Of a DNA stretch of 64,000 nucleotides, positions 22,617 to 34,260 are shown piece after piece (the first letter of the stretch is position 1; each line of letters starts with the position of its first letter). Origin of the DNA: Bretschneidera sinensis (Eukaryota; Streptophyta; Magnoliopsida; Brassicales; Akaniaceae); NCBI GenBank assembly GCA_023935145.1, contig CM043698.1, positions 19,285,001-19,349,000 on the forward strand, given 5' to 3'. The notes under the pieces were generated by a model. The model was not told the DNA's origin, searched no databases, and saw nothing but the letters and a program-made list of their open reading frames with translations. Both the position numbers and the translations under genes were made by a program.

Positions 22617-25600
22617 TCAACTTTCCTCATCCCACTTGCTCTTTGGTATCTCTCCAGAATCAGCCATTACCACCTTTTTCCTGGGTTTTCCACTGTAGGT
22701 TCCAGCTCCACCTTCAATTACATACACATTATCCATGCCTTGAATAACCTTGCCGAAAACAACATGCTCTCCATCCAACCTGGACAGTTGAGATGTAAAT
22801 TATAGCACTCGTCTAAAAGTTTATATGGGTCTAATAATAGTGCAACACATGAGCCGAAAACCTAAAGCATAGAATCCCCCCACCCAAAAAAAAAAAAGAA
22901 AAGGAAAAGAGAGACAGAGAGAGATAGGAGAGAAGAAGACTTGCAGATCTAGTACTTGATGCACAGCTTAACCGGTGCATGCCTAACTACAAGAGTGCAA
23001 CCACTAAGAAGTTGATGACATCGGATCAAAATGCAAGTATAATTTTGACCATTTTATTTAACAATTCACTTTAGACGACGAAAATGGGGACATAACTGAA
23101 AGAAGCATATAATTTCTAATGCACCAATGGGGAAAACTCAAAGCTGATAAACAAGGCAAAACCATTGATTGATAGCTCCTCATCTTCATAGTGTTCACAA
23201 TTCATTTCAAGATTTTACCTCTGGAGAGAGAGAGAGAATAACTTACCAGCTAGCCTTGAGAGTAGTAATAAAAAACTGTGAGCCATTAGAATCAGGTCCT
23301 GAGTTAACCATGGAAACAACACCTACAAAAAGTAGTAAATAACTGATGAGAAACAATAGCAGAAAGCCAGAAAACAACAGGCTCAAAAATCAAGAGAAGT
23401 ACAGCTTTTTCATAGCAAGAAAAACTTACAGCTTTAGGGTAGTAAAAGTTTTCATGTCCACAGATCAAATATAAATCAAATATGATAATCAGTTAAATCA
23501 AAAGACATTAAACTGAGCACCTGCGTGTGAATGTTTTATCTTAAAGTTCTCATCCGGAAAGGTGCCACCAAATATAGAGTCACCTCCCTTCCCATCTCCA
23601 GAAACTACATCTCCACCTTGAATCATGAACCCTGATATTATACGATGAAACGGTGTTCCCTTATAGTGGAGAGGTTTTCCACTTGAACCTTTTCCTTTCT
23701 CCCCTGCAGTAAAAAATAATATGTTAAACTAAGCACATTAACAACAAACTGCACAACAAGATATTAAAGTAATGAGACAAAGATAAGGCCCAAGTACCAG
23801 TGCATAAAGCCCTAAAATTTTCTGCAAAGAGACAAACTAAGCATTAGATAACTAAGCAACGAGCAAATAAACCATACAGCTTGCAAATTTGAGATAAGCT
23901 AGTCATCGATTTAGATAACTAGGGTTTTTTTGGGGGGTAAGTTAGATAAATGAGATTTCTATTTTTGGATATTAGATAAATAAGGCTTCTAGCATCCTGA
24001 AATTATTCATGCAGAAGATCAACGGCATACCAACAGTTTTCGGCACAACCTGGCCATATAATCCAATAACGATTCTCCCTGCATATATTTAGCCATAAAA
24101 TTGGAAGTTAAAAGAGATGGGGAAGGAGAAAAACAGTGGAACTTTGAAGGACTGCATAACTGCCAACAGAACTCATAGCAATTGATTTCCTCTTTCATAA
24201 AAAGAAAAGTGTTACATATCAAAAGAAGAAGCGAAGAACATTTCTTTTAATTGCTGATCATTTAACAGAATAAACGTGAAAGCTGTACCTAAACGTTGAT
24301 CATCAATATCAACATCCAAGTATACTCTGTGGGTAATTTCATACACCTCTTCTACTGTCTTCTCTTCATCCTACGCATCAATTTGGAAGGAATAAATTAA
24401 CACATTATCAATACAAGATATAGAGCAACAGGTATATTGTTGTAAACAAAATATCGCTACCTCTAACATACATTGAACTGAACAAGCAAAAGTGCACAAC
24501 ACATACAAAAACACTTTCAAGTCTCACATATGCAGATTTAGTCACTGCAGAGACACGATAGAAAACAAAAATCTAATGATCTTTTACCAAAAAGCAAGTT
24601 ACAAATCAGAAGCTGGTATGTGGCTCACAATATAAAAAAACACATCAAAAGTCTCCACTGCATCTTCCATGATGAGTGTATGTCAACGAACCCACCGCCT
24701 AAGAAGGAAGAACAGCAATGGAAATCATATAACTTGATCGTCTCAACCACATAATACTATGACAAACTAAATACTTACCTAAAACAAGAAGATGATAGAA
24801 ACACACAAATTCAGGTCCCCAACCACAAATATCACACATGCCCTGCCTATCATAAAAGACTACCTTCATATGCATCAAGGAAGAAGAATGTCACACTACC
24901 CACTTGGGGATTACAAAACTTTGGAGAAACCTAGCCCTGGTAATAGCCAGGTAAAGTGGTAAACCTATTAGGCCACTTTCTTAGAAGTTACAACAGAAAC
25001 ATGTCAAGCAACTATGCTTCACCACAGACATGTAACTTACACTGTTGCTCTGGACCAAACCTTATGAAAGCATTTTGCATATAATTCTCAGACTCATTGG
25101 AACTTCATCATGAGTTGTTAGCACAAAGTAAGAACACCATAACCTAAAATTTCTTCCCGCCAAATGTGTCACATTTCTCCTAGCTGTCTTCCTGACCTCT
25201 TCCCACTTAATGAAATTTCAAACATCTTTGTTACAACTTTTTTCCCTTAAAGAAGCAATTATTTGTCAAACATTTAAGATGAAAATTTGAGAAGAAAAAC
25301 ACTATTATGTTGATTTTCGTTCCTACTAACCTCTAACTCTAATGTAAACTTGCTATAACCATCGGAATCGCATCATCTTTACCAAAATGCATGGAAATTA
25401 AAATTCTACTAATGTAAATGCTCTAATAGGAAACCCTGCAAGTGGATCCTCTAACCCATATCCCTGTGAGGCTTGGTAACCTCAAGACCCTTTTCACATG
25501 GAGTAATACCGTCGCTGACCACTACTGCCCAAAACTATTGGCACTTTCTATGCTGCTAATGGAATAGGCTACAGTCATTCATCTATGCTAGATCCCAGAA

Positions 25601-26424
25601 TCATATCTCCCATCCATCAATCACTTCAGCATTCCTCCAATATATTTATTGGACAGCGTTAGTCATAGCAAACTAACCTGAAGAAAAACTAGATGCCTCC
25701 GATCATACAAAGCTCCCTTCCATGAATTTGTTGGGGGGAAAAAGAAACAACTAAATCTAGTTTGTTTCTTTCATAAAAACCAATGAAATGTCTTCACAGG
25801 CCACCGTACGAAGTATAACTTATCAAAAAAAGAAGTGGAAAGTATAAAGCACAAACACAAGCACAACCACAAGTCATTAATTTCAATGACAAAGTTCACG
25901 AAACCGACAAAAGATTGCAAGTAGATCAAGCAAAACTCTTAGCTCCCCAATCAAACGATACAAAACTCTCATGTAGTAATAATTACCAATTAAAAAGAAA
26001 CAAAATTACTACCCTGTTTATCTTAAATTCTCCTTAGATATATAATGAAAGACTATTTGACTTTAAAGAGTAGTCGATTGACTCAATTTCCAGTAACACC
26101 ACATCAATAATTTCCAGCCAAACAACAAACACACATCAGATAAGAATCCATAAATCACACTGAAATTGTAAAAACCAAAATCGAATAGAACCCAGAAATC
26201 CCATCACAACAATTGCCCCATACTAAATCCCAAATACATAATCAAATCCGTCCAATGCATATTAACAACAGAAAAATACAACCGCAATGGGTCCCCCAAA
26301 AAAAATTAAAAAGCAAAAAACGTACCCTTTTAGAACCCGATAATGAGAAAATGAGGAAAGTTGTGAGGGCAACCAAGAGAAGGAGGCACCGTGGTTGAAC
26401 CAAAACCGAGATCACTCGACGCAT
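22617..26424 (-). CDS. CYP21-1: Peptidyl-prolyl cis-trans isomerase, cyclophilin CYP21-1 type
   Basis: Cyclophilins catalyse cis/trans isomerisation of Xaa-Pro bonds; this type enters the secretory pathway. Seven exons join in perfect phase: 26326-26424, 24289-24370, 24031-24078, 23798-23821 (24 nt micro-exon), 23521-23703, 23247-23322 and 22617-22779, encoding 224 aa. The N-terminus has a basic start (MRR) and a hydrophobic signal anchor ([16 protein letters not shown], about residues 13-28). The plant-type loop insertion [13 protein letters not shown] precedes the core. Counterparts of human CypA catalytic residues are R105, F110, M111, Q113, Q161, F163, W171, L172 and H176. The usual MANAG strand reads MVNSG (V151 and S153 replace two Ala), which may alter the substrate pocket. 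The C-terminus is [12 protein letters not shown]. All introns are GT-AG; the first is about 1.95 kb. The Arabidopsis counterpart is also about 224 aa as I recall. No lesion found. Confidence 0.95.
24371..26325 (-). other. Long first intron of the cyclophilin gene
   Basis: Bounded by donor AGG/GTACGT at 26325 and acceptor GCGTAG/GATG at 24371. No nested gene or intact mobile element is recognised. A long first intron separates the signal-anchor exon from the cyclophilin domain exons. Confidence 0.8.
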
Positions 26425-27337
26425 CTTTTGCTCTTTTCTCTAATTCATTAATAACAAAAACAACCTTTATTCTCTCGATTTTTCATTGAATAACAAAACA
26501 AAAAAAATAGTTCACTTTCTCTCTTAAACAACAAAAGATCACACTGTCAGTCAGCCGCCTCTGTAAATGCTCTCTGGGAAGGTATTATTTCCTGTAGAGC
26601 CGCTGAAGAGGGGGGAAATTTGTGCGCAGAAGTTTCTTTAATCAAAGTATATTATAGTTTATAGCTTTGAAAATTGCAATGACAAAGCACTACATTACAC
26701 CATCTTCTAAAGAGATTAGTTAGGAATCTTATGGTGCGGTTGAGTCCACTGTTAAGATGGTAGATCTATCATCAGGACCGCCATGTGGAATATGTCGAAG
26801 TGTGTGGAAGAGGAAAATGAGCCCAACCATTGATGGGCTTTAAAAATGATGGGCCTGAGCAGGACCTTTTTCATGTAACCTTCTTGATTAAAATTAAATT
26901 GAAGTTAGGATAAAGAACACAACACAATTAAAGTCTATGACAGCCCTCGAGCACCAGAGTATTTACTATTTAACCAAAAACAGAAAAGAAAATTATTTGT
27001 CCTGCACTTCGGACCGTCTCATTTTTCGTTTTTTGAAAACTGGACCGACTGGTTTAAATCTTTAAATCAAAATTTAATGGTACACAATGTTTTGGTTTAG
27101 TTATTTAAAGATGTCGATCCAGTTTTGATATGTTTTAATGCATTTTTTTAAATTTAATAATATTTATATATTTATATATATATATTTAAAAGATATATAA
27201 TTATAAATATAAATTACAAAAAAATAATCATCATTTAAATATATAAATTAATTATATCTAAGTTTTTGTTTTAAAATCAATAAAAATTATATTTTTAAAT
27301 AAATTCAAATTGAAATTTTATCCAACTTTTAAATTAC

Positions 27338-27376
<39 letters not shown>

Positions 27377-30028
27377 CATATACGATATACAATAACGAGC
27401 AAAAAATAATTGACATTTGGTACGGCAAGAATAACATATATTACATCACTATGTAGTTTTTGTATAATTTGTATTTTACAAAAAATAATCGTTAGAATTA
27501 ATCATTTATTTATGTTAATCATGCACAGTAAATTTAACATTGATTAAATATTTATAAATGTTTTATATGTATGGTGTTATAACTAGACGGAATAAAAATG
27601 TTCAATTTGAATATCTTTATAAATTAAATAATTATAAAAACGTAATTTATGTGAAATCGTGATGTCCATGAATAAAAAATTAAATTTACAGATACTTTTG
27701 TGAAAAATAGAAGTTGTAATAATGATTTACTTCATTTTATAAGAATATAAAAGTGAGCGCATCTCATTAGTTCCATCAATAAAATAAAATATGCTTACAA
27801 TATCAACGAACTAGTAGATGTTTTGTTGTCATTATTAGCTTAATGAAGTTAATAAATGTATGCAGGACAATAAGTCTGTTTACACCTCAGTTTTTTCATA
27901 AAAAAATACCATTACGCCTAAAAAATAGGGCCATGATCATAATGGAACCGTTAAGTAGGATGAAGAAATAAAAGTACATGGCACCTCTGCTACTTTAGGT
28001 ATAAGATATGTCAAAGAATTTCTTTAGTTTATGTACAAAATCTCATTTGACTTATTGATCATGACTAACTGATTTATAATTAAATATTTTTTTATGAGCA
28101 TGAATGCATGATTCCTGCCATGCCTTCAAGGAGTATTTATAATAAAATGCTACATGTAACATGCATGATTTAGTGACTTTAGTCGATAGTGATTATAATA
28201 TTGAAAAATGCTCTCTTACGTGGGTTTATGGCTTACGGCATATGTTTTTTTTTGTTTTTATTTGAATGAAGCGGATAGATAATTTGAAGTATAATATGTC
28301 AAAACTCATATATCTAATAATATGATTCATAAGGGTGTTTTTTTAGTAATATAATAATAATATGACTATTATATGGTCTAAGGATATATTTATTAATATG
28401 ACTGTGTATATGGTGTAGAGATCTATTTATTATTCATTGGATCGGTTCTTAAATGAAAATACTCAATTAAAATATAAATCTTATTAGATAGATATTCCCT
28501 TCTATCGATTAAAATTTTATTTTATATATTTTTAATAATATATAGATAATTTTTTCATTACAATTATCTTATAATAAAACTGAGAAGAAGATAAAACTTA
28601 ATCTAAAACATATACATTAATGTGTGGTTATTGCTAACGTAAAATATTTGTTTTTGGTCATGTTTATTTTACATAAAATCATATTTTATAGCGTATCTTG
28701 CACGATATGATAATACACTAATAACCTAAATTTAATTCTTGCTAATTATGTGTTTTATCTCTTGCATATACCCATAAGATCTAACATATAATTAAGTGAA
28801 AATTACAATGCATGGTAATTAACTAATAAGGCAAACAACCCATGAAGCAAAGGGGCCACACCAATCTGCATTTCTCCAATTTGGTCGTATATATCTCTGG
28901 CTATCACATGTGATCGGCGAATTTGCGCAAGATATTGCACACACACACAAAAAGATTGATAAGTACTGCAGTACGGATCTGCTTATTTTCGCATGTGTTG
29001 AAATATGAGATTTCAATGATTGCACACAAATTAACATGAACCACAAATGTTGCAATGAAATGAATATAGAGATGGAGTTAGGAATAGAACATTCAATTTT
29101 AATTTAAATATTAAAATTACTAAATATATATATATAGATACTATTTAACTATTTGGATGCTTGTCATTCACTAAATTGACTCTATTATTTATATAATATA
29201 AATATATTAATTTCATTCACAATAAAATATACATAATTAAAATAATAATTAAATTAAATTAGTAATAATACTATTTATATTAATAAATAAAATAATATTT
29301 GTATTGATAAATAAATAATAATCTCAATATTTTAATAATAATGGATGCATCATTATTACATTTAAAATTTAATTAAGAAAAATAATTGGTGATTTATATA
29401 ATGGTAAGTATGTAAATACTTTTATTACATGAAGGGTAATTTAAGAATATGAATAATATCAAAATTGATTTTGAGATTAAAAATTGCAAAACTCAATTTT
29501 TGATTTTGAGACTACATCATCTTTTTTTTTTTAAATATTCAATTTTTTATTTATCAAAAAAAATATTTGACAAAAAGGTTTTTTTTTTTACAATTGAATG
29601 TGTTTGAAAAGATCTACTAAACAAGTACAAAGACTTATGGTAATCTAGTAGCTCACCGACACATATACTTCATTTTTCAATCAAATTTTTTTTTGTTGGT
29701 TCCGATGTAAATCTAATAATTTATATTAGTTAAAAATTTTATTGATAATTTTAAAAAGTTTCATTGATAACATTAATATAAATATAAAATTTAAAAATTA
29801 AAATTATCAATAAAAATTTTAAAATTATTGATAAAATTTTAACTGACATAAATCATTAAATTTAATAATAATTTAAACTTGAACCACTACAGAATTACTC
29901 ATTTTCGACACGGAAAATCTGATAAAAGATCCTCAAAAGAAAAAGTTGATGTGAATGTCCTTTAATGAAAAATTAACAAACGCGTCTCTTGCAACCAAAG
30001 TCAAAACAGGGATTTTTCTTTTATTAAA
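26425..30028. other. AT-rich intergenic region
   Basis: Includes the promoter-side flank of the cyclophilin gene (26425 to about 26700). No coding sequence is recognised. A (TA)n microsatellite occupies about 27343-27372, with another short TA tract near 27170-27186. From 29100 to 29900 the sequence is very AT-rich with short inverted repeats such as AAATTTTTATTGATAAT around 29740-29840. Confidence 0.5.
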
Positions 30029-30034
30029 TCAGTT

Positions 30035-30204
30035 GAACATTTTGTGGGCAGCTGGGTGCATGCACCTAGTCTCAGCCCACAGGTACCACATAAAATCATA
30101 AGCTGAAAAAAAAGAAAAGAAAAAAGGGCCTACCATTCTCTGTCTTGCCTGCAGGATTATGACACAAAACAAAAGGTTCATGCACCTAGTCTCAGCCCAC
30201 CCGC
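30035..30204. repeat. Palindrome and 120 bp-spaced direct repeat
   Basis: GGTGCATGCACC at about 30053-30064 is a perfect 12 bp palindrome, set within outer arms GTGGGC (about 30040) and GCCCAC (about 30075). The segment CATGCACCTAGTCTCAGCCC recurs near 30179. It could fold as a hairpin. CATGCA is the core of the plant RY seed element, but nothing links it to a gene here. Confidence 0.6.
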
Positions 30205-30338
30205 AAAATGCAGAGATCGGCACGGCGTCTCATGGCCAGTGCGGTCGTTGATGCAATCATTGATCCTTAACTTGAGAATTATGGAAAAGGATCATTAGAA
30301 GAAGGAAGAAGAGAAAATGTTAAGAGAGGAAATTTTTT

Positions 30339-30451
30339 GGTTAGAATATATGTTAGGTTGTTTGTTATACATGGCTCTTTGTATCATTATATACTGTAAT
30401 ATATTTGTAAATTAAAATATGTTGAATATAATTATTGTCTTATATACTGCA
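30339..30451 (+). repeat. Left LTR remnant of the 30.3-34.3 kb copia element
   Basis: Begins GGTTAGAATATATGTTAGGT, where the intact terminus would be TGTTAGAA, and ends near TATATACTGCA. Compared with the right LTR it lacks about 35 bp after TTAGGTTG.TTGT. Exact edges are uncertain. Confidence 0.6.
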
Positions 30452-30959
30452 TTATATTTTCTTCTCACTTTGTTTTGCTCCAACTTTGTCTGTCTGATTT
30501 TTCCAGTTTCTGGTCATTGTTCTTTCTCACGGTCGTCAGAAATCATCTGTCCATCATCAGAAGATGTAGTCCCCAAAATTTCAGGCCGTTTCGACCATCC
30601 ACCAGCCTACACGAGACGGGTCGAGTCACAGACCCGTTTTCTCTTCCTGGGTTCTGCCCAGATCTGTGTCCAATCAACGTCCAGGTTAGTCGCTATATGT
30701 CAAGCCATAAACACATCGTCTGCCACATTAGCATGCACGCCACGTTAGCTACCACATCATCATTATGCCCAATCAACATTTGTTGTTCTACCACATCATT
30801 GGTTCTAGTCAAACTGATTCAACTTTGACATTTCCAGTTCGACTCGATTTTTATCGGTTTTTGTCTCCATCAAATCAGTTCTTAAGGTTTTTTGACATGT
30901 TGTTTCTGATTTTGAGGTCTGTTTTCTCATTATTGAGTTCTCTTTGCTACAGTACTATG

Positions 30960-31756
30960 ACCACCCACGCTGCTCGTTTTTTTCAAAATCATAAAACTTG
31001 TCACTATTGTCAACAATCTAGACATTTTATTACAGATTATTCAAATAAGGTTTTTCGGTATTGTTATCAGAATGGTCATTTTCTTGTAAACTGTCCCATC
31101 CGACTGCCGAGAAGTAATTTTCCTCGAGGTACTCAGTTTAGACTAGGTATGCAGTCTACCTTCAATTCTGGATCTCGGGTCACCACTACTACAGCCTTTG
31201 AAGGCTCTCAGAATGGTTCCTCAACCCCAACATTTTCGACCACTGATCTTGAAGCTCTCATAAAACAGGTTCTTTCTAACTCTATTACCCAACCTGCTAC
31301 TGCTATGTTTACCAACCCAGGTACTTCTCCTTAGTATTTTGATTTTGCATGTTGTAATCACCTGACTGCTAATTCTTTTATTTTATCTTCGAAAATCTTT
31401 GATTCTTTTGTCCCCATCATTTATGCTACTAATGAGTCTTCTATACATGTAAGTCTTACTAGTCACATTTCCACGCCCACATTTTTCTTACCTAATACCT
31501 TTTTAATTCCTAAGCTTTCTTTGAATCTTATTTATGTTGGACAATTCTGTGACATGGGACTTCAAGTTCTTTTTTTGGGTCAAACTTGTGTTGTACAGGA
31601 TTCTTAGATAGGACAGACTCTTGGGACCGACCGTAAAGTAGGACACCTGTTCGAGCTCATCGATCTTCATATTTCACATCGTTTTTTTCACTTTCGCTTC
31701 GGTATCAAATATTTATCCTCTAAGTCTTTGGCATTTGTGTTTTGGCTTTATAAGCT
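30960..31756 (+). pseudogene. Copia gag/protease/pre-integrase remnant
   Basis: A zinc-knuckle-like region reads TCHYCQQSRHFITDY and YCYQNGHFLVNC. It is followed, after a stop at 31332-31334, by YFDFACCNHLTANS (degraded protease active-site region, the expected D-S/T-G replaced), LIPKLSLNLIYVGQFCDMGL and a further stop within the QDS..GQTLGT stretch. The last readable piece is SLAFVFWL, corresponding to the Gag pre-integrase LWH region, where the copia sequence is interrupted. Multiple stops make it non-functional. Confidence 0.7.
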
Positions 31757-33504
31757 CAGTGAGGAGTGAACTTCACAGACTTAGTGAATTAAATTTAGAA
31801 GTACTCAATTTGTATACTTCTAGTTATATTCAATCATTTGTCAATCTCTTTATAAATAAATCATCAAGCTATCATCTTCAATATATATATCTCATATACC
31901 AATCATATCAGTTTTCTTCTCATATATTTTAGAGAATTAATATTTTCAATTCAATATCATCATTTACCTCATCATAAGGTTCATATCATACAAACAATCA
32001 ATCATGTAATTCTTTATCATCAAAGTTGTCTCACTATGAGACTCATCTGTCTATCAATCATTTCACAATTAAGACTGATGATTTAGTATCTCAGCCAAAC
32101 AATAATAAATACTCAATAAAATAAATGCATGAATTTGATTTATCTTTATTTCTTTCTCATCAGATCATTTCATACTATCATGTGGGAACGTCTTCTCATA
32201 TGTCGACATGTTTCAGCCAGACCAACTGTCTTCTTAGTCTTCTCAGCCAAACCAATTGCCTTCCTGGTATTCCTTTTATGTATATGAACAATAATATGCA
32301 ATCAAGCATACATCAAAGCATTCAATTCAACTATCTTTTTCTCAAAATTATTATTTTATCATGTACATATTAAATTATCTCCTCATATATCATATCAATT
32401 TATCAATCATATCTTTTAAGAATTTCATATATTTTTTTAATGTATTTTTAATTAATCCATCATTTTAAAAACATAACTTCTTATATATTAATTTTCAATA
32501 TATCATTTAATCCTTAATTAATCAATCAATTGTCATACATTAAAAAAAAAATACATCATCCAATCATTATAATTTCACAATTAATTCAAATATCATCAAT
32601 TCATATTTTATATTAGTATTGATTACTAAAAGTAAATCTAACTCACCACATAGTACTTAATGCTATCCGTAGATCACTTATTTGTCTTTTCTGCTCCTTT
32701 AAGCAATTTATTGATATTGCTTATCACCAATACATAACCATCAAATTTCATTAATCTTACTATTTCATAACTTAATTCAAATAATATAATTATCGAGTTA
32801 TCAGTTTTATTGAAAATTTACTCACAATTGAAATAAACTCTTGATACAGAAATTGGATAACTGCAATTATTTAGAGTATTGAGGAATTTTCTATATGAAT
32901 TTATTCCTTAAAAAATTTGCTTTGATGAAAGAAAGAAAACCAAACAAAGAATTGACAAATCAATGAAGTCTCTGAACTTCATAGGCAATTTATAGCATCG
33001 TGATTGATTTTTTTCTACTATATATTATTTAATTAATATAAATTATAAATTTGTGTGAATTTCATTTGAAGTTCACATGGCTTCACCTTTTTTATATTTT
33101 TTAATTAATTAATATTTTATATTATAAAAATCTTCCTTATCCAAATTCTTTATATAACTTCACTTCACTGGTTTTTCCCTTTTTTATCATTTACAAATTT
33201 GCAATTTTTGCTATCCAATATTTATGAATTTAAAAATTTGTATTTTCTTCCATCAAATTTTCTATTATTTTTCTCAACCTAATTTCACATTTTCTTTAAA
33301 ATTCGTTTATTTCAACTTCAAATTTCATAGTTTTCAGTACTTTCTTCTTAATTTGTTTTTAACTCTTTTCAACAAAATTCTCAATATCATATTTCAAATA
33401 TTATTTCAAGACAATACTAAATCTTTCATCTATAGATTATTTAATTCAATATAATATATGTAAAATTACTTATTTACCTTTATTTTACGAATACGAGTAT
33501 TACA
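31757..33504 (-). mobile_element. Inverted, truncated LTR fragment nested in copia (family of 61329-63211)
   Basis: Read on the minus strand this begins TGTAATACTCGTATTCG at 33504, matching the TGTAATACCCGTATTCG start of the complete LTR at 61329, and runs to the CACTGAG/CTTCAC block near 31757. The last ~300 bp of the LTR are missing. The same fragment, in the same orientation and at the same copia insertion point, occurs at 57450-59408. Non-coding; the short ORFs in it are not conserved. Confidence 0.75.
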
Positions 33505-34055
33505 GTAAGTTTATGTTTGCACCTCGTATCGATCATTTTATTGTTGTTCTTTGCATCATTCGATTTGTCAAATGTACTTTGTTTTATGGCTTATATTTCT
33601 CCTCACAGTATTCTCTTGAGTTACGTACCTATTCTGATGCTGATTGGACTGAGGATCCTACTGATCGACATTCTACCACTAGTTTCTGTTTCTTCATGGG
33701 TGACTCACTTATTTCTTGACGCAACAAGATATAAACTCTTACTTCTATATCTAGTACAAAGTCAGAATAGCGAGCCATTGTTGATATTGCTGTTGAACTT
33801 TTCTGAGTTTGTTGGTTACTCCAAGATATGGGTGTTACACATTCTGCTGTCACTGTTATTTATTGTGATAATCGGAGTGCCATAGCTATTGTTCATAATG
33901 ATGTTTTTAATGAACAGACCAAACATATTGAGAATGATTGTCATTTTGTTCGTCAACATATAGACTGTGGTACTATTCGCCTTGTTTCTGTTCGCTCTGC
34001 TGCTCAAATTGTTGATATATCCACTAAAGCTCAGTTACCTGACCATTTTTATTAG
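33505..34055 (+). pseudogene. Copia reverse transcriptase end and RNase H remnant, segment copy 1
   Basis: Starts in the C-terminal reverse transcriptase region (SKFMFAPRIDHFIVVL) and continues through LRTYSDADW, the first RNase H acidic motif, then FCFFMGDSLIS, several stops, and MGVTHSAVTVIYCDNRSAI, TKHIENDCHFVRQHID and DISTKAQLPDHFY. The order matches copia RNase H. At least three in-frame stops lie between 33717 and 33815. Confidence 0.8.
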
Positions 34056-34109
34056 TTAGTTGGTAAACTCAAGTTGGCTTGCACTTTACCACATTGAGTT
34101 TAAGAGTGG

Positions 34110-34260
34110 TGTTAGAATATATATTAGGTTGCTTGTCTAATTAGATTTTAATTACTTGTCTACCTTACACTTGTCATATATGGCTCTTTATACCGCTGTA
34201 TATACTGCAGTATATTTATAAATCAAAATATACTGAATATAATTCTTGTCTTTCAAAACA
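34110..34260 (+). repeat. Right LTR of the copia element, segment copy 1
   Basis: TGTTAGAATATATATTAGGT to GTCTTTCAAAACA, TG..CA ends, about 151 bp, preceded by the purine-rich TTGAGTTTAAGAGTGG that would have served as polypurine tract. The matching copy is at 60014-60166. Confidence 0.75.

Larger units (their letters stand above)
30339..34260 (+). mobile_element. Decayed Ty1/copia element interrupted by another LTR (segment copy 1)
   Basis: Short flanking LTR-like repeats (about 30339-30451 and 34110-34260) share TTAGAATATAT, ATGGCTCTTT, TATATACTG and GAATATAATT.TTGTCTT. Between them are a Gag zinc-knuckle-like region, a protease/pre-integrase remnant and the RNase H end, with integrase and most of reverse transcriptase absent. 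Stops and frameshifts are frequent. The gap is filled by an inverted LTR fragment of another family (31757-33504). The left LTR has an internal deletion and no primer-binding site is recognisable. The element cannot be autonomous. Confidence 0.8.

Noticed and set aside
30419..30828. Two overlapping 109- and 117-codon ORFs
   Set aside because: Lie in the leader region of a decayed copia; no Gag motif and no agreement with related elements.
31735..33454. Hydrophobic ORFs in the LTR fragment (also 57476-59340)
   Set aside because: Located in non-coding LTR sequence, rich in F, Y, I and S from T-rich DNA, and not conserved in frame between the two copies.
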